NCBI GenBank assembly: GCA_013396755.1 | Contig: VWZF01000445.1 | Span: 2,211,622-2,275,621 of the forward strand | Origin: Sclerurus mexicanus | Lineage: Eukaryota > Chordata > Aves > Passeriformes > Furnariidae | Direction: 5' to 3' | DNA length: 64,000 bases | Part shown: piece after piece, positions 13,161-25,939 of the stretch | Position numbering within the stretch: position 1 is the stretch's first letter | How the letters are laid out: every line of letters starts with the position of its first letter | The notes under the pieces: generated by a model | Told to the model about the DNA's origin: nothing | Seen by the model: only the letters and a program-made list of their open reading frames with translations | Database searches by the model: none | Made by a program: the position numbers and the translations under genes

Positions 13161-13469
13161 GTGGGAGGGTACCTGGGGTGCTATAGGAGAGTTTATAATG
13201 GACATGCAGATGCTTCATCCACTATGGTACATCCATGTGGTTGCTATGTCAATGAAAAATTGAAAGGAACAACTTATATTTGCTTTGCAGAAGTACATGC
13301 AAAACCAAACCTTGTTGTGACAGAAGGATGGATTTTGTGGAACAAAGTCACTGGGGATTTGAAGACATTGTATATGGTTGGGAACATCAGTGGATATTTC
13401 AATTCAGTGGTAAGAGAGGTTGGAAATATGACAGGTTTCAGGAGGTCTGTAGGAATCAGCTGGGTCTGA
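13161..13469 (+). other. Unrecognised open frame (GTG-initiated, 102 codons)
   Basis: The frame opens just after an in-frame TAA at 13152-13154 and starts with GTG, not ATG; the first ATG is at codon 22. The peptide has four cysteines in its first half (including HPCGCYVNEK) and two N-x-S/T sites (GNISGY, GNMTGF), which gives a secreted or envelope-like flavour. A second plus frame (13280-13564) overlaps it. I recognise no family. It could be a decayed retroviral or secreted-protein fragment, or chance. It has no recognisable promoter or splice structure. Confidence 0.2.
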
Positions 13470-13673
13470 GAAGGCTGCAGGTGAGAGAAGTCCCTGTGCT
13501 AGCCTTGCCAATCCCTCTAAAGCAGGAAGGAGAAATGCAAAGCAGAAGTTGGCTCTTTGGGTGATGCCCTATGTGATGTCCAGCAATCTGCTGGGCCATT
13601 GAAAGCCTGCTTTTTCTACTGTTAGAGGGGATACATGAAAAAGTCAGAGGAGGAAGAAGCATAGCATTTTTAC

Positions 13674-13780
13674 AAGTACTACCAGAGGTAGTACTTCTTC
13701 TGGAGATGTTTGTTCCATCAGAAATTGTCACTTAATTTTGGGCAGCTTCTAGTAGAAGCCACTTGGATTTTGACAAGTGG
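13674..13780 (+). repeat. Cluster of three perfect hairpins
   Basis: Three stems lie within 107 bp. AAGTACTACC (13674-13683) pairs perfectly with GGTAGTACTT (13687-13696) over a 3-nt loop. GCTTCT (13745-13750) pairs with AGAAGC (13754-13759). CCACTTG (13759-13765) pairs with CAAGTGG (13774-13780). The last two stems abut and share one base. No known RNA family is recognised. Confidence 0.7.
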
Positions 13781-13789
13781 TATTTGGAA

Positions 13790-14890
13790 ATAACTGAGTG
13801 CCATGGTCACTGGTGCTTAGTGCCCTAGTGGAAACCAAGGGCTGGGAACTCTCATGTGCCCTGGAGGTTCTCTGGTCTTCTGTGTTTCACAGAGTAGGCT
13901 TCTGGGAACCCGAAGATGCATAATTTCTGAGATCTGAAATGCTTGTTTCAGGGGCATATGTGTTTGTATGTGAGACTCCAATGGGCTAGCCAGGGGCCTG
14001 AATGATTCACATCTGAAGTGCTTTGGCTCTAGAACCTGGGTGTGCAGGTCTTGAAGGCTCTGGGGACCTTGCCATTAAGGTACAGTAGTGTGTGGCACTG
14101 GTGGTGGTTGCCCCAAGGTTGACTGATACAGGTTTCTAATAGATTCGGGAGACTGCTGAATTCCTGAAATTTGGAAGGAAACTTAAGAAGAAAACAGTGA
14201 AGAGTAAAAAAAATGGTGAAGAAGTGGCAGTCAAAAGCTACTGAAAATAAAGAGGAGAAGAGAAGATTTAAGACTGAAGAAAATTCAATCGCTGCTCTTT
14301 TCCGTATCTAAGTTTTAACACAAACTAAATAATGAGCAGGTAATTTTTGCTTTGGCTGTCACTGATTTTGGAGGACAGGGCATTTAATACTGTACAGCTA
14401 ATTGATGGAGAAGGACTCTTCATTTGCATTATGGAAATGTGAAAAAGAATTACCTCGCATGAAAAAATAATTACAGAAAAATGTGAACAGATGAAAAAGG
14501 TGAAAATGTAGACTTTGAACCTGCAACCTCAGACTGGTCACAATCATGCAATTCTTGAAGGCTGAAGCACTGATAAGAGATCAGAATCTGACTGGGAACT
14601 GAGCCAAATCACCAGGGAAAGACCACAGAGAAACTCAGAGTTTAATCTTGCAAAGCAATGAGAATTTGCCAGCAGAGCAAGCCAGCTTGCCTGCAGGAGT
14701 TTTGCAAACTGTGCTCTGATGATGCCCAGATTAGTATAGCATCCAGAAAGCAGGTCTGAGCCCCACGAGAGTCAGAGGGCAGGTGCCATTCAAGGTGGGT
14801 GTCCATTAGAAGTAGCAGCAGTGTCTCATCACCACAGGTCATTGTCACTCTGACAAGTGACATGTTCTTATCGGGACCTCCCCACTCTGC
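13790..14890. other. Unique DNA, no gene seen
   Basis: Moderately GC-rich to about 14160, then A-rich. No gene or repeat family was recognised. A minus frame of 102 codons reaches into 14642-14950 but matches nothing I know. Confidence 0.5.
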
Positions 14891-15185
14891 AGGACAGTGC
14901 AATGGCCAGGATCCACTTGCTTGTGTCTGTTCCTTGCGTCCTGGGGACATTTGTTGGTTCTTTTAGCTGAAGAAAACTCTGGTGGTGGTGTGGTTTTACT
15001 CTCTTCTCTGTGTTTTTCTGTCTGTGCCCAAATCTCCTCTTCTTATTCCCAGGCTGACTCTTTCTCTTGGCCTTATTTCTCCAGTGAGAGGCTGAATTTT
15101 CCCTGAGTGGGCAAATTCCCCCTGGGTGTTTTGTTTTGATTTATCTGCCCTGAGGCAGTAAGTATGCTACACTTCAAATTCTTTC

Positions 15186-15692
15186 ATGCTCTTTTCCACT
15201 GGTGGGAGCTGGGTGCCCAGACAGGAGAGGGTGGATAGTGGTGGCAGGGAGCCACAGCTGGGTGTACTGGGAAGGGTGTCTCTTCTGTCCCCTGCATCCC
15301 CATGGAGACCCTTGGCAGCAGCTCCTTTCCCCTGGTTGGTTGGGGCTCAACTTCCTCTGCTTTTCTCTCCCTGGGGGAAGCACTGCCCTAGGAACTGGAG
15401 GAAAGTGAGGGGTTTGAGCCTTGCTCCCTCTGAGGGGTCTGAATGTGGCCAGCAGACACTAGAAAGCTGTGAGGAGAGACCAAAAAAAGATGGTAGGAGA
15501 GATCCGATAAAGGAGATGGACAGGGCTGATTCAGCATGTGGTCCTTCCCACAACATCATCATTTTAGTTTTGAGTTGCCCTTCCACAGCAAAACACCCCA
15601 AAGCAGAAAACCATGGCCTCTCCTGGAGACTCCAGAAGCAGAGGTCTGAGTGTTCAAGGGGTGCCAGTCTGCAGAAAGATGAGCAGAGCTAG
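15186..15692 (+). other. Unrecognised 168-codon ATG open frame in a GC-richer stretch
   Basis: The frame runs from a true ATG to TAG in a segment richer in G and C than its surroundings, where chance frames are longer because stop codons are rarer. The peptide is rich in proline, glycine and serine in its first half and charged in its second half. No domain, signal peptide or membrane segment is evident, and other frames on both strands are also open over the same interval. That argues for a compositional effect, not selection. I would not call it a gene. Confidence 0.2.
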
Positions 15693-15799
15693 GTGTGGTC
15701 TTTTCCCTGTTTTCATTTAATTCACCTCCTCGCATGACATGTCCTTGTGTGGTCTCATAGCACAGAGCACTCACATGAGCAGAGCCACGCGCCCTGTGC

Positions 15800-18700
15800 C
15801 TCCAGTTGGGTGGTCATATTAGTGCAGCTTTGATGACTGTGCTTCACAGAGTCATAAGGGAAGCAGAGGTGAAGTTGCTTAAGTGTATGCTTTGCCTGTC
15901 TCAGTTTTGGATTCTGACTTTGTGCCACTCAGTTGCTTTTATTCCCACTCCAGCAGGAGAGACAAGCTGAGATAAAAGTCCTTTGAATGGCACAGAGAAG
16001 AGAAGGGGTGTCAGCTGGTGGTTTGTAAGAGCTAGCCAAGCCAAGCAGGTTGCATAACTATGCAGTATCCTTAGGGAACAAGGTGTGGCTTGCCCATGGT
16101 TGTTCAGTAAATAAGCCAGTTTGTGGCAGTTTTTAATGTCATATGGCAACATTTTTTTTGCACAAGCAGATGGAAGGAATCAGCATCTTGGTTACAATGG
16201 TCCATAAGAAAAGACAGGAGGACCCAAAGTGACACTGACATTTGTCTGCTTTTTTAAACAGAGGTAAAGGTTAATTCTTCCATTAAATTGTTGGCTTTGT
16301 CACACTTGGTAAGTGTTGCTGCTGAGGATCAGAAGGAAACCATGACACTGTAGCTTTTTTCCTGTTCTTTGTGAACACTAGCCACTATGAGCTCTTTCAT
16401 GCTCGTTTTTGTAGGTGCAAGTTGTCTATTACACTAGCCCAGAAGCACACTAAAATAAAATTAGCAACAATCCTGAAGACTGAACAAGAGAATAAGGTAC
16501 AGCACAACCTGCTTGGTAGATATTATATTTCTGATAGCCAGAGAGGAACCTCACTGGTTACCCAGTGAGCATTTTAAGTTTAGGGGATCTCATTAAAAGA
16601 CATAACCTTCATAGGTTCTGTAAAACGTGCATTATCTGTGGGTCTTTTCCCCAAAGCTTCTCTTCCGAAACCTTCCATAACTCCTTTATTGCTTGCACTA
16701 TCTGTTTCAGAGTATTATGCTGGTAGAGAGCACTGGCTCAGTAGCAAACTTGCAAGTATGAGTCAAAACAAGGTTGATGGGAAATATGTTTTAGGGCTGA
16801 ATTACCGGAAATAGACCACAGGTGAACTGCCATAGAGCATTAGAGTACCTGAAGAACTGTGCTGTTCTGAACAGTGAGGGAAGGCTTATCTGGACTTCAC
16901 AGGTAGGCTGTGGCAAACAAGACCATTCTTGCTGGAGGTGAGAGCCAGACATTTCCTGGGTAATCTGCTCCACACCATGTTCTCAAAAATGCGGATGAAA
17001 CAGGCAGTGTAAAGCAATGAAATTACTCTCCACAATGAACACGGGGGATTGATATATTATCTCATGAGTGTAAAGCTGAGATGAAATCCAAAACGGGAAA
17101 AAGTTTGCAAAAATGTGTGCAAGAGGAAAGAAATAGAAAGATATAATTACAGAAAAGTGAGCTATAGAATGTCCTCAGCAGTCTTTGCCTACATAAATCA
17201 GAGTGCCTGAGCCCTTTTGCTGATGGGGACATACTGTATTATGGGCACTGCCATAATTAGTCTCAAAGGAGAACAAAAGAACTGGAGTGGGTCATCAGGT
17301 GCATAACAGAAGTTAAAAATGTTTGCATATATTAACAGATTGCTTAAATTTGCTGTTACTTTAATATACTGTTATGTGTATTTCATTACCAGCAAGCCAA
17401 TGATAAGTAATTGTTCTTAGTTATTATACCTAATAGAAATGCCTGATATCCTTCTACTGAAACAATTTCACTGGTAAAATTGTTTAGAGACAGATTGAAC
17501 TGGACACTCTTCCTCCTTCCCCTTCAACAGGTTTCCCCTGGAGTTTGAATTCACTCTTCCCAACAGTCTTGCAGAAAAAAGTCTGGTGTGTGGAATGATC
17601 CCTGCACTGAGTGAGCACAGAGCAATGCCTTCAGTTCTAGCTAAATTAGTTCAAGATAGACCTAGTCCCAAAACTCCTTATTACTGAATAAATTGCCACC
17701 TCCACCCTCAGAGTTTCTTACTCCTCAGCAGCTCATTCCTCCTTCCCTCTGTGACAAGCAAAGCATTAAATATAAATCTTTGCTATGACATCTATTTTTA
17801 AAATAAGTGGAATGGCACTGAAAGCAAAACTGAACAGCATTTATTGTTGTCTTTTGATTAAGCTCCTACAGCTGTGAATAAGCAAATGTCGTCAGCATTG
17901 GCTTCCCTTTATGTGTGAGAGGCAGCAGGTTCTTTTGCAAGTGCTGGCTGCAGCCCTAGTTGAGGCTTTCCTGCTGAGCAGCCCTGGGCTGGTCACCCCC
18001 CCTGGCTGCTGCCTGTGCCTGAGTCCCCTGTAGCCCCTGAGTTTGCACCTCCTGCTCTCACCTGGTCGCTGCTGGTATGTCCGTGGGTGCAGTGCTGGCT
18101 GGTGTGGCTGCCAGAGGTACAACGGCAGCAAGGGCTGCCCCAGCTTGGCAGCACCAAGTGTGTGGTCCCTCCTTCACTCCTTATGTGAGTGGATCCCTAC
18201 GACATGCTGAAAGCTGAAGTGTGCCTCTTCCCAGATTGTGTGAGTGTGAGCTGGCTTGTTCACAACTTGGCCCCCTAAGGTGACCCATGACAGATGAAAC
18301 AAGAAGCCACCTCTTCACTCAGCTGTTCCTCAACTCAGCCACACGTTGCAGACACACAAGAGGACCTCAGCTCTGTGCTGAGAAACACCTGTATGCTATT
18401 TTTCAGGCATAGGCTTTCCAGGGATGGATTGCATCTCTGCCTGGCACTGTTTTACATAGTCTTCCTTCCCTCTGTGAGCATGTTCAAAACTTGTGGCTTC
18501 TCACACAGGGAGAGGACAGGGGACAGGTGTGGCAGGAGCAGCAGCTGACAGCTCTCTGTGCTGCATCCCCCACAATCCCTCATCCCTCTTCTTATTCTTC
18601 CTATTTCCTTTGTACCAGGCAATATTATTTTAAGTACAGTCAAGTCATCTTTGGTGTCTCAATACCTGTTCTTTTTGTTAGAGATCTGCTCCAGAAAGTC

Positions 18701-21700
18701 TTATCCCTTTTATAGCTTCCCTTGCTTTTATCAGTTCCCTGGAGAACTGCACTCCTCTAGGAGGTTACTAGATGATGGGTATAAACGGGAATAGGAATAA
18801 CATGGATATAGGAATAACATAGCTATCAGGACCAGAAAATTTTCATCTCAGTGCCAATGCCCAGTGTCTAGCCAGGATAGAAGTAAAGGAAACAGGTGAG
18901 TATCCAACAACTTTGCAGTCAAAAAAGGGTCTGTAGCTTGATATTTAATATGTATAAGGAATCAACCAGAATTAACACACTGTTAAAATTGATTCCCCAA
19001 ACTGGCTCAAGTAACAGTTGAGTGGGTGAAAGGAAGTGCAGTGTTGGTGAAAGGAGGTGTAATAAATAGAAACAGGTCATGAGGAGAGGTACATTAACAA
19101 CATTCAAACATTACTTGTGTGTTTTTGAATGTGGAACAATGATTTTCCTTTTTAAAGTTTTACTGTCCAGTGACAGATAAGGTAGTCCACATAAACTTGT
19201 TAAAATCAAGCCCAAACCCTCTTGATTTTCCAAATTTGCTGATAGCAGTGTGGCTAGCAGCAACACAGGAGAGGCGAATAATCGATTTTGCTTTCTGTAC
19301 CCCAGAAACAGTAATTTCCATCAGTCAGCAGGTGTGTATATACTTGCTGCTTCAAATTGGGTCCAGCTCAGTATATGACAGCAGTATCTGCAAGGGCTCG
19401 TACTGCACTAAGTCACTTAATTAAAATATTCATATGAGGCATTTCTCTTGCAAGACTTACCTGAATCCTGCCTGTGCTGATTTAGCTTTATTCCTACAGT
19501 GAATGTTTTCCTTCATTCTGCTTTCATGAAAAGCTTGTGTAAACTCCTGCCTTTCCAAATGGCACAGACTCTGCAGCTATCAGTTACTACACATCACATA
19601 ATACAATAATTCATACCCTGTTCAGTAGAAAGCTCCCTTTGCTCCAGAAGCGACAAACTAGAGACTTGGTACCTGTGAATATTGGAATCTGGATGTTCCT
19701 GTTTTGCCAGAATTGTTAAATTGCTGGTTGAAAAGTAGAGTACTCCTTGCACTTCCGATACTGGACTTTCCAGCTACAGAGCATGCAGTGAAGGACATTG
19801 CGTCAATCTGAAGGCTGGAAGAAAAAGCAAGAAAAATGCACACTACATCCTTGTCCCTGCAGGTCCCCTCAAGTCTTCATAGCACCTGATAATGGGTTGA
19901 ATGCCCAAATTAGATAGAAAGTGCCATGTTTACATAATCCTTTTTTAGACTCCCGTTCTTTAGTTTGTAAATTTATGGCAAGGTCACTGATTTGAGGTGA
20001 GAAGTTTCTGGCAACTAGAAAACATCTGAGTGGAAATGTTTATCCTGTTGCTCAGACAAGTACCTCCACAGAGGGGCTTATCTCCACGTAGAGAAACTGT
20101 TGTAGCAGCTTCTGGGTGGTGATTTGGGCTTGGGCGGGGGGAGCTGGGAGGTACTGAGTGACAGCAGATAGCATGGTGGTGTGGGACAGGCGGAGTGAAT
20201 ACTGGGGTATATGGTTATTTTGGAGCCTAATTTATTGAGAATGTGTCTGAAGCCCCAGGGCTGGGATGCCACTGGAGCGATAAGGGCCCAAATCCTCTCT
20301 GTTGTATAGGAACTTGGCTAGTAGGACAATCACCCAGCCAGTCACCGAGCCAGGCTCTAACCTAGGCAAGTTCAGTTTCTTCTCTGCTTGAGGGGATTTG
20401 AAATCACATCTTCAGCTTTATGCTATAAGTGTCAATCATTTAGTGGCTGGAAAAATAGGACATGTAGTTCTAAATCCCCCCGCTCAGAAGAGCATTAAGA
20501 CTATTGCCTGTTGACACTGTGCCTTCCTGTAAATAATGCCCTAGGGATATCAGTTTCTATTTTCTGTTTTTTTTCTAGAGGTTAATGCAGAGAGTTGATG
20601 TAAACAGCCTTACTTCTGAGAAATTAAATTTAGTGTCCAACTGAACTGTGGCTGCTCCCTAGGACCCACAGGGTCCTGTTTGCTTGTTTGCTTTGGTTTT
20701 AAAGCTTTCTTTGTGAGCAAACTTAAGTTTCTTGAGGATAAATACTCTCATGTATTGGTAATCAATCATTGAACTGGCAACAGAAAAGGAGAATTTACAA
20801 TCCCTGTATTTTCCCCATTGCCTCTGACCCACATAGGGTGTAATCAAACCACTGTGATTATGGTTGCATAGGTCTCCTCTGCTCACAGTCATACAGCCCC
20901 TTTGGCCAAAGACTGTATTTATCACTGATAAACACTGTGCTTTATAGAAAGTCTCATCAGATCTGATGTTAAATTAGTTTAATTGCAAGTAAAGAATTTT
21001 ACTGTCTATTTCCATCCTTCTCTGATTTTCTGTGTCCTTTGATCTTCTGGATCACTGATCAGAGTGTCATGTCCCTTTCATTCCTTGGCTAAACCCATCT
21101 TGCCCATAGATCTGACAAAACGTTTGCTTCCCAGATGCATTCATGATTAGAGCTGGCCAGGAATTTCCTGACAAAGCATGTCTTTGTTGAAAAATGCCAA
21201 TTTATAAAATCTAAATGCCTTATAGATGCATTTCTCCTTTGATGCATTTTCAGTGAATTACGGGAAGATTTCTGCTTTTGGGATTTGCTCCAGATTGAAT
21301 TGCTGTGAGTTTGAAAGTCCAGAAAAGCCTGCCCTGAAAAAGACTCAGGAGGCTGCTATACTCCTCATTCTGTGGCAGTGCCCGCCCTGGGTGCTCAGAT
21401 AATGTGACAGCAGTTTGCTGAGTCCTGTGGAGCCAGGACTCACTGGAATGATATCCAGTTTTTAAGCTTCATATCAGAATGTTTCAGAGTCCTGATTATG
21501 CTGACAATTTTTTTCCCCAAAATTTGAAAATGTCACATTCCAGTTGAATCTCATGCCTTGGTGGAAGATGGAAGAATACGTACATTCAGGTCAGGTGTAC
21601 TCCTGAGAGCTTTTCCTTGTTCTGCAAAAACTGGAAATGCTGCTTTTAAAAACTGAATTACCCAGGTTGAAGAGAAGAATAAATCAAGATATATTTTTGC

Positions 21701-22700
21701 TACTGAAAACAAGATCTTGTCTTGAGATATAGAGCCTTGGGTACTGAAAGTCTTTGTTTATCAAAAAGTCAAGCAAAACATAGGAAGCTTATTCAGACAG
21801 TGGTAATGCACAGCATGAATGGTGGCCTTCAGCTCTGTCCAGGACGGTCTGAAAAGGACAGCAAGTTGAATCTCAACATCCATTAAATCTTTAACCTTTC
21901 TTGCTATACTTAGTAGAGGCTGGTGGAAGAGGAAGTGGGAATATTTTAATAGATTTGAAATGGTCTCTTCATGAATTATTTTTCTGTGAGGAGATGAAAT
22001 GCATCATCGTATGGACACATTATGTTCTCATGGTCTGCCTTACTTAAAGAAACAGTCATAACAAGCACGGTCAAAAAGCTTTATATGGCTTCTTTATTAT
22101 TTTGCTCTTGTTATTGTGCCTCTGCGGGGTCTACATAGAAGAAAATCAGTAGATCAGCAGAATGCTGCTGCTATTGCAGAGCCTTTGTGTAGATCTGTAT
22201 GGCAGTAAAAATATGAACAATATTTCACTGAATCCCATCCCTCATTATTTTGGGGCCATTTCCTCAGCAGGCTGTCACACAATACAAAGGACAAGTTGGG
22301 TTCACAACTATTTGAATGATGCAGAGAATAAAAGAATATATACCTCTTTGTGGAAAGAAAACCTGCCTAGGCCCAAATAGGGGGAAATCACCACAAATGC
22401 ACCTTGTATCTACTTGTCTAAACAGACCTATTCATTTCTGTATAATGTGCTTTCCAGTTCTCAGGTTGTCTCTCAGCCCATTTTTTAAAATCAGTCCATC
22501 ATAATAAAAACACCAGCGGTAGATTTTGTTGACTCACTTCTTAAAAGCTATCTTATAAATATACGGTAACTATATTTGTGAGAATTCCGAGTGCCACATT
22601 CCCAGCTTAAAAGCTCAGTCAGTTTTTTGTTGTATCTCCACCTAGTGCCTGATAGAATCACAGAAGGACACTAAAAAGAAAAATCCCATTATCCTATTAC
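15800..22700. other. Unique DNA with one GC-rich patch, no gene seen
   Basis: Mostly AT-rich with scattered short frames. From about 17890 to 18260 the sequence becomes GC-rich, with many CTG/CAG words and a minus frame at 17892-18131 that I do not recognise. A small tandem duplication lies at 18791-18820. No interspersed repeat was recognised, though diverged ones may be hidden. Confidence 0.5.
18791..18820 (+). repeat. Tandem duplication of ATAGGAATAACAT
   Basis: Two identical 13-base copies lie at 18791-18803 and 18808-18820, period 17 bp. Confidence 0.85.
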
Positions 22701-22723
22701 ATTAGAAAAGTGTATTATTTCAG

Positions 22724-22910
22724 TCCTTCCATAGAAGGGACTTGCCACTTGTCTCGGGAACAGCAGAGAAGCTGTGGCTGCCTGATATCCCCCATCACCG
22801 AGAAGGTATCCTAAATACAGGGGCAGTTTTAGAAGCCCATGGACTGTACAGATCAAAAGAAGAATACTTTCTCGGAATTGCAAAGGATTGCAGAATAGCC
22901 CTGGGCCCAG
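22724..22910 (+). other. Exon-like open segment (speculative)
   Basis: A 187-base segment is bounded on the left by a plausible acceptor (pyrimidine-rich TTATTTCAG ending at 22723) and on the right by a good donor (CCCAG followed by GTAAAA at 22911). One plus frame is open across the whole segment and beyond, from 22706 to 23035, and contains no methionine codon before the donor, which is compatible with an internal exon but not with an initiator exon. The peptide contains LWLPDIPHHREGILN and LYRSKEEYFLGIAKDC; I recognise no family. A minus frame is also open over 22689-22961. No partner exons were identified, so this may be chance. Confidence 0.2.
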
Positions 22911-23039
22911 GTAAAAGGACACCACAGAGCTTGAAGCAACTGATTCTGGAAAAGCAAGCAACTGACCTTAAACTGTCAACATCTTTCCTCAGTGTTCCTT
23001 ATCATTTAGCATTCTGCAGGAAATCTAAACACTAGTGAT

Positions 23040-25939
23040 TTAGAGCTCTTAGTGGAGCAGGGAAGCTACAATACCGGGATAATATCTCTGTCATGACTGA
23101 GCCTCCTAATGGCATTTTTAATGTTAATCTAGAAAATGCTGCCCCTGGAAACAGTGACTTAATCAGAGCCTGCAATTGCTAAAATTTTTTAGTGTGGGAG
23201 TTTTTTTCCCCCCTCCTAAATTGCCTTTGAGAAATGTTTGCAAATAATTTTGCATCTTCAAAGCAAAAAATTCTTTTATCAAAAACCCAGAGTTGATCTC
23301 TGAAAATTAAAAAAAAAACAACCCCTAGTAAGATTTTCTTATTGTCTGCTTTTTTATTTTTTATTCCTGGATCAATGGGCAAAAAAATGATAGATGTTCT
23401 CATAGGTGTAGTATGACACTTCTGGGAATGTAGAAGGTTAGAAAGCTTTTTTTGTATCTCAGTTTTGCTGATTCAGTCTGAGTATCAGCTAGATACACTG
23501 TCGCCAGTTGCACCATCCCTGTTTTGTATACATCCATTTTCCTGTCACCTGCACTTAGGCCACTAAATGCTTAACTTTTTTCATATTGTAAGAATTATGA
23601 AATCAGGATTGCATTTATTTAAAAAAAAACAAACACAGCCTCTTCATCCAAATGTATCTTTGTTGCTTCCACAGCAGGCAGAATAGTTGCTACCACACAA
23701 TTAAACATCCTCTTAGACAACAGGTTTCAAATAAAAAAACCCAAGAAAAACCATACCCACACAAATACATGCATGCCCCCCACCCCAAATATCTTAGATG
23801 TTATACATTACAATTGAGCTTATGATATATTCTAGTAATGCACAGACATGATTTGCATTGTTATAACTAGTTATTTACCGTTAGTAAGTACTTTTCTCAT
23901 AGAAATGATGCTCTATCCAAGCAGTGGGTACTCTCTGACACTCAGGGAAGCAGGCTGAGCACCACGAGTACAGAATGGGCAGTAAATAGCAGGGCTCCTG
24001 TATGGAGCTGCTCCAGGAGCTGGAGACCTAAAGATGGAATGGCAGTAGGGTAGGGCTGAGTTCAGCCACCCACATCCCTTTGTTTCAGTGTTTTTTTCAC
24101 AGACTCCAACAGAAAAGCCTGTGCTCTTTGCCAGCCCTCATGCATAAGACACATGGGCACATAGCTATGGCTGAGCTTAAGTGTCTCTTGTGAGTGTATC
24201 ACCTGCACTACTGCCCTTGCTTGTTCCTCATTCGAAGATGGCTCATGTCCAGCCACCTCAGGAAGCATTCTCCAGGGGCTAAATTAATCCTTTCCAGCCT
24301 TTATAAAAGTGCTGTGAGCTGCCACTCGTCTGGAGAAACTGGAAAGGCAGAATGCAGTATAAAACCCAGAAAAGATGATATATACAATAGAGGCAGGAGG
24401 TGGACCGTTCCTACAGGCTCACAAAATAGTATGAAGATGCTGGTTTTGAGCTTTTTTTGCCTTTTTGTTCTGCGTGGAGATCCTGGGAGCAGGGTATATT
24501 GCAATTGTAGTTAATTAAAGACTCCTTTGTTTGTAATTCCATGTGGAATTGTCTGTGATTGCAAGTAGTTTGAAGAAAAACAATACATAGCATTTTTCCT
24601 TTGGTGTTGTTGCTGGTTTAAATGTTATGTACTCATGTGGTATCCAGTAACAAGAGAAAGGAGGAAGCCAGGTGAATGTTGCTAGAGCTATTTGAAAATT
24701 AACTGCTTCATGTTGAAAGGTGATGAGAGCAAATTTCCAGGGCAGAAACTTGCCAAAAATAAAAAGCTGAAAAATGATGACATTTTTGATTTCTGTAGCA
24801 TCATTGACAAGAAAAATCTTCAAACCAAGAAGCAAATAAATGTAACACTCAGCCATCTTTTTCATTTTTGGCAATTCACTGAAACCTGTTTCTTTTCCAT
24901 TTAGACAACAGTTTTTCCTTCCTCATGTGTTTTAAATTTTAAATTATAGTGTGTTTTTTTTTTTTTTAGTCTGTTTTGTCAAAATCTATCTTCTCTGGAA
25001 CACCATTTCAGCTGCAGAGTTTCAACAAGCTCTTGTTGCTTCTGAACTCAGGCTCCCTGTGTAGTAACACATTGCACTGTTGGCACGCTCATGTAACTAA
25101 CAGCCTATAGCATATTTAGTATCATCTGTTCCTGTTTCCTTGGCTAAGACATGGGCATGGTGCCATATATCTTTGTATCCTTGGATCACTGATATTTTTA
25201 TTATTTTTAAAAATAAAACCTCACTTTCAACTTAAACATTCCTTAACATTCCTTACAAAATTTCTTTTTTTTTTTTTTTTGCTAAATGACACTCTGAATT
25301 TAATGTATTAATACAATAAAAGTGGTGTGGGTATTGCTGAGCTGGTTGGCATCTGTTGAAGGTGGTGAGCATTTTCGTTTTCACTGAAGGTCACAGGATG
25401 AGTCTGCTAAATACTTGGTTGGGTGCATGCTACATACATGACTGCAGACATTTATTTGCATAGTCCTGTTTGGAAAAAAAAAATCATTGTTATTCTTTGA
25501 TGTAGAAGCAGACATACCAAAGTGCAAGTCAAATTTACTAGCACAGAGGAGCCAGGGTAGAATTTGTCACATTTTCTGTTGGGAAAGGAAAGCCAGTACT
25601 CCTAAACAGAAACAAGTATGGCTGAGGTAATTGTTTATTATAGGGGTGTTTTAGAACCCTGTGTTATTTTGTGTTGGTGACACTTGCACTCCCTTGGCCC
25701 TGGGACAGTGAAGACAAATATAAAAGAATAAACCTAAACTTCACAAGGCCTGGGATTCTTCTAATCAAATACAGCCATTTAGACTACACATACGTGGTGT
25801 TTACCAATAACACTCTTTGCTGGTAGAAATGAAAAGTAAGCACTTCTGTGGTGTAAGTCAAGCAAGGAGTTCATGTGGTCAGAGTAGTCTTGTCCTGGAA
25901 GAGGAAGGGCAAGAGGGTCAGAGATGGATATCCATGCTG
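23040..25939. other. Unique AT-rich DNA, no gene seen
   Basis: Contains A- and T-runs (24954-24967, 25265-25280) and short chance frames, including a 119-codon minus frame at 24515-24874. No gene or transposon was recognised. Confidence 0.55.

Noticed and set aside
18405..18440. CR1 fragment around TTCCAGGGATGG
   Set aside because: A single shared 12-base word without the flanking CR1 order; chance is sufficient.
22625..22680. CR1 3' stub around ATAGAATCACAGAAGGAC
   Set aside because: Only about 15 bases resemble the tail and the following CR1 block is absent, so the match is too short to call.
24515..24874. 119-codon minus frame as a gene
   Set aside because: AT-rich composition, low-complexity F/K/I-rich peptide and overlap with plus frames indicate chance.
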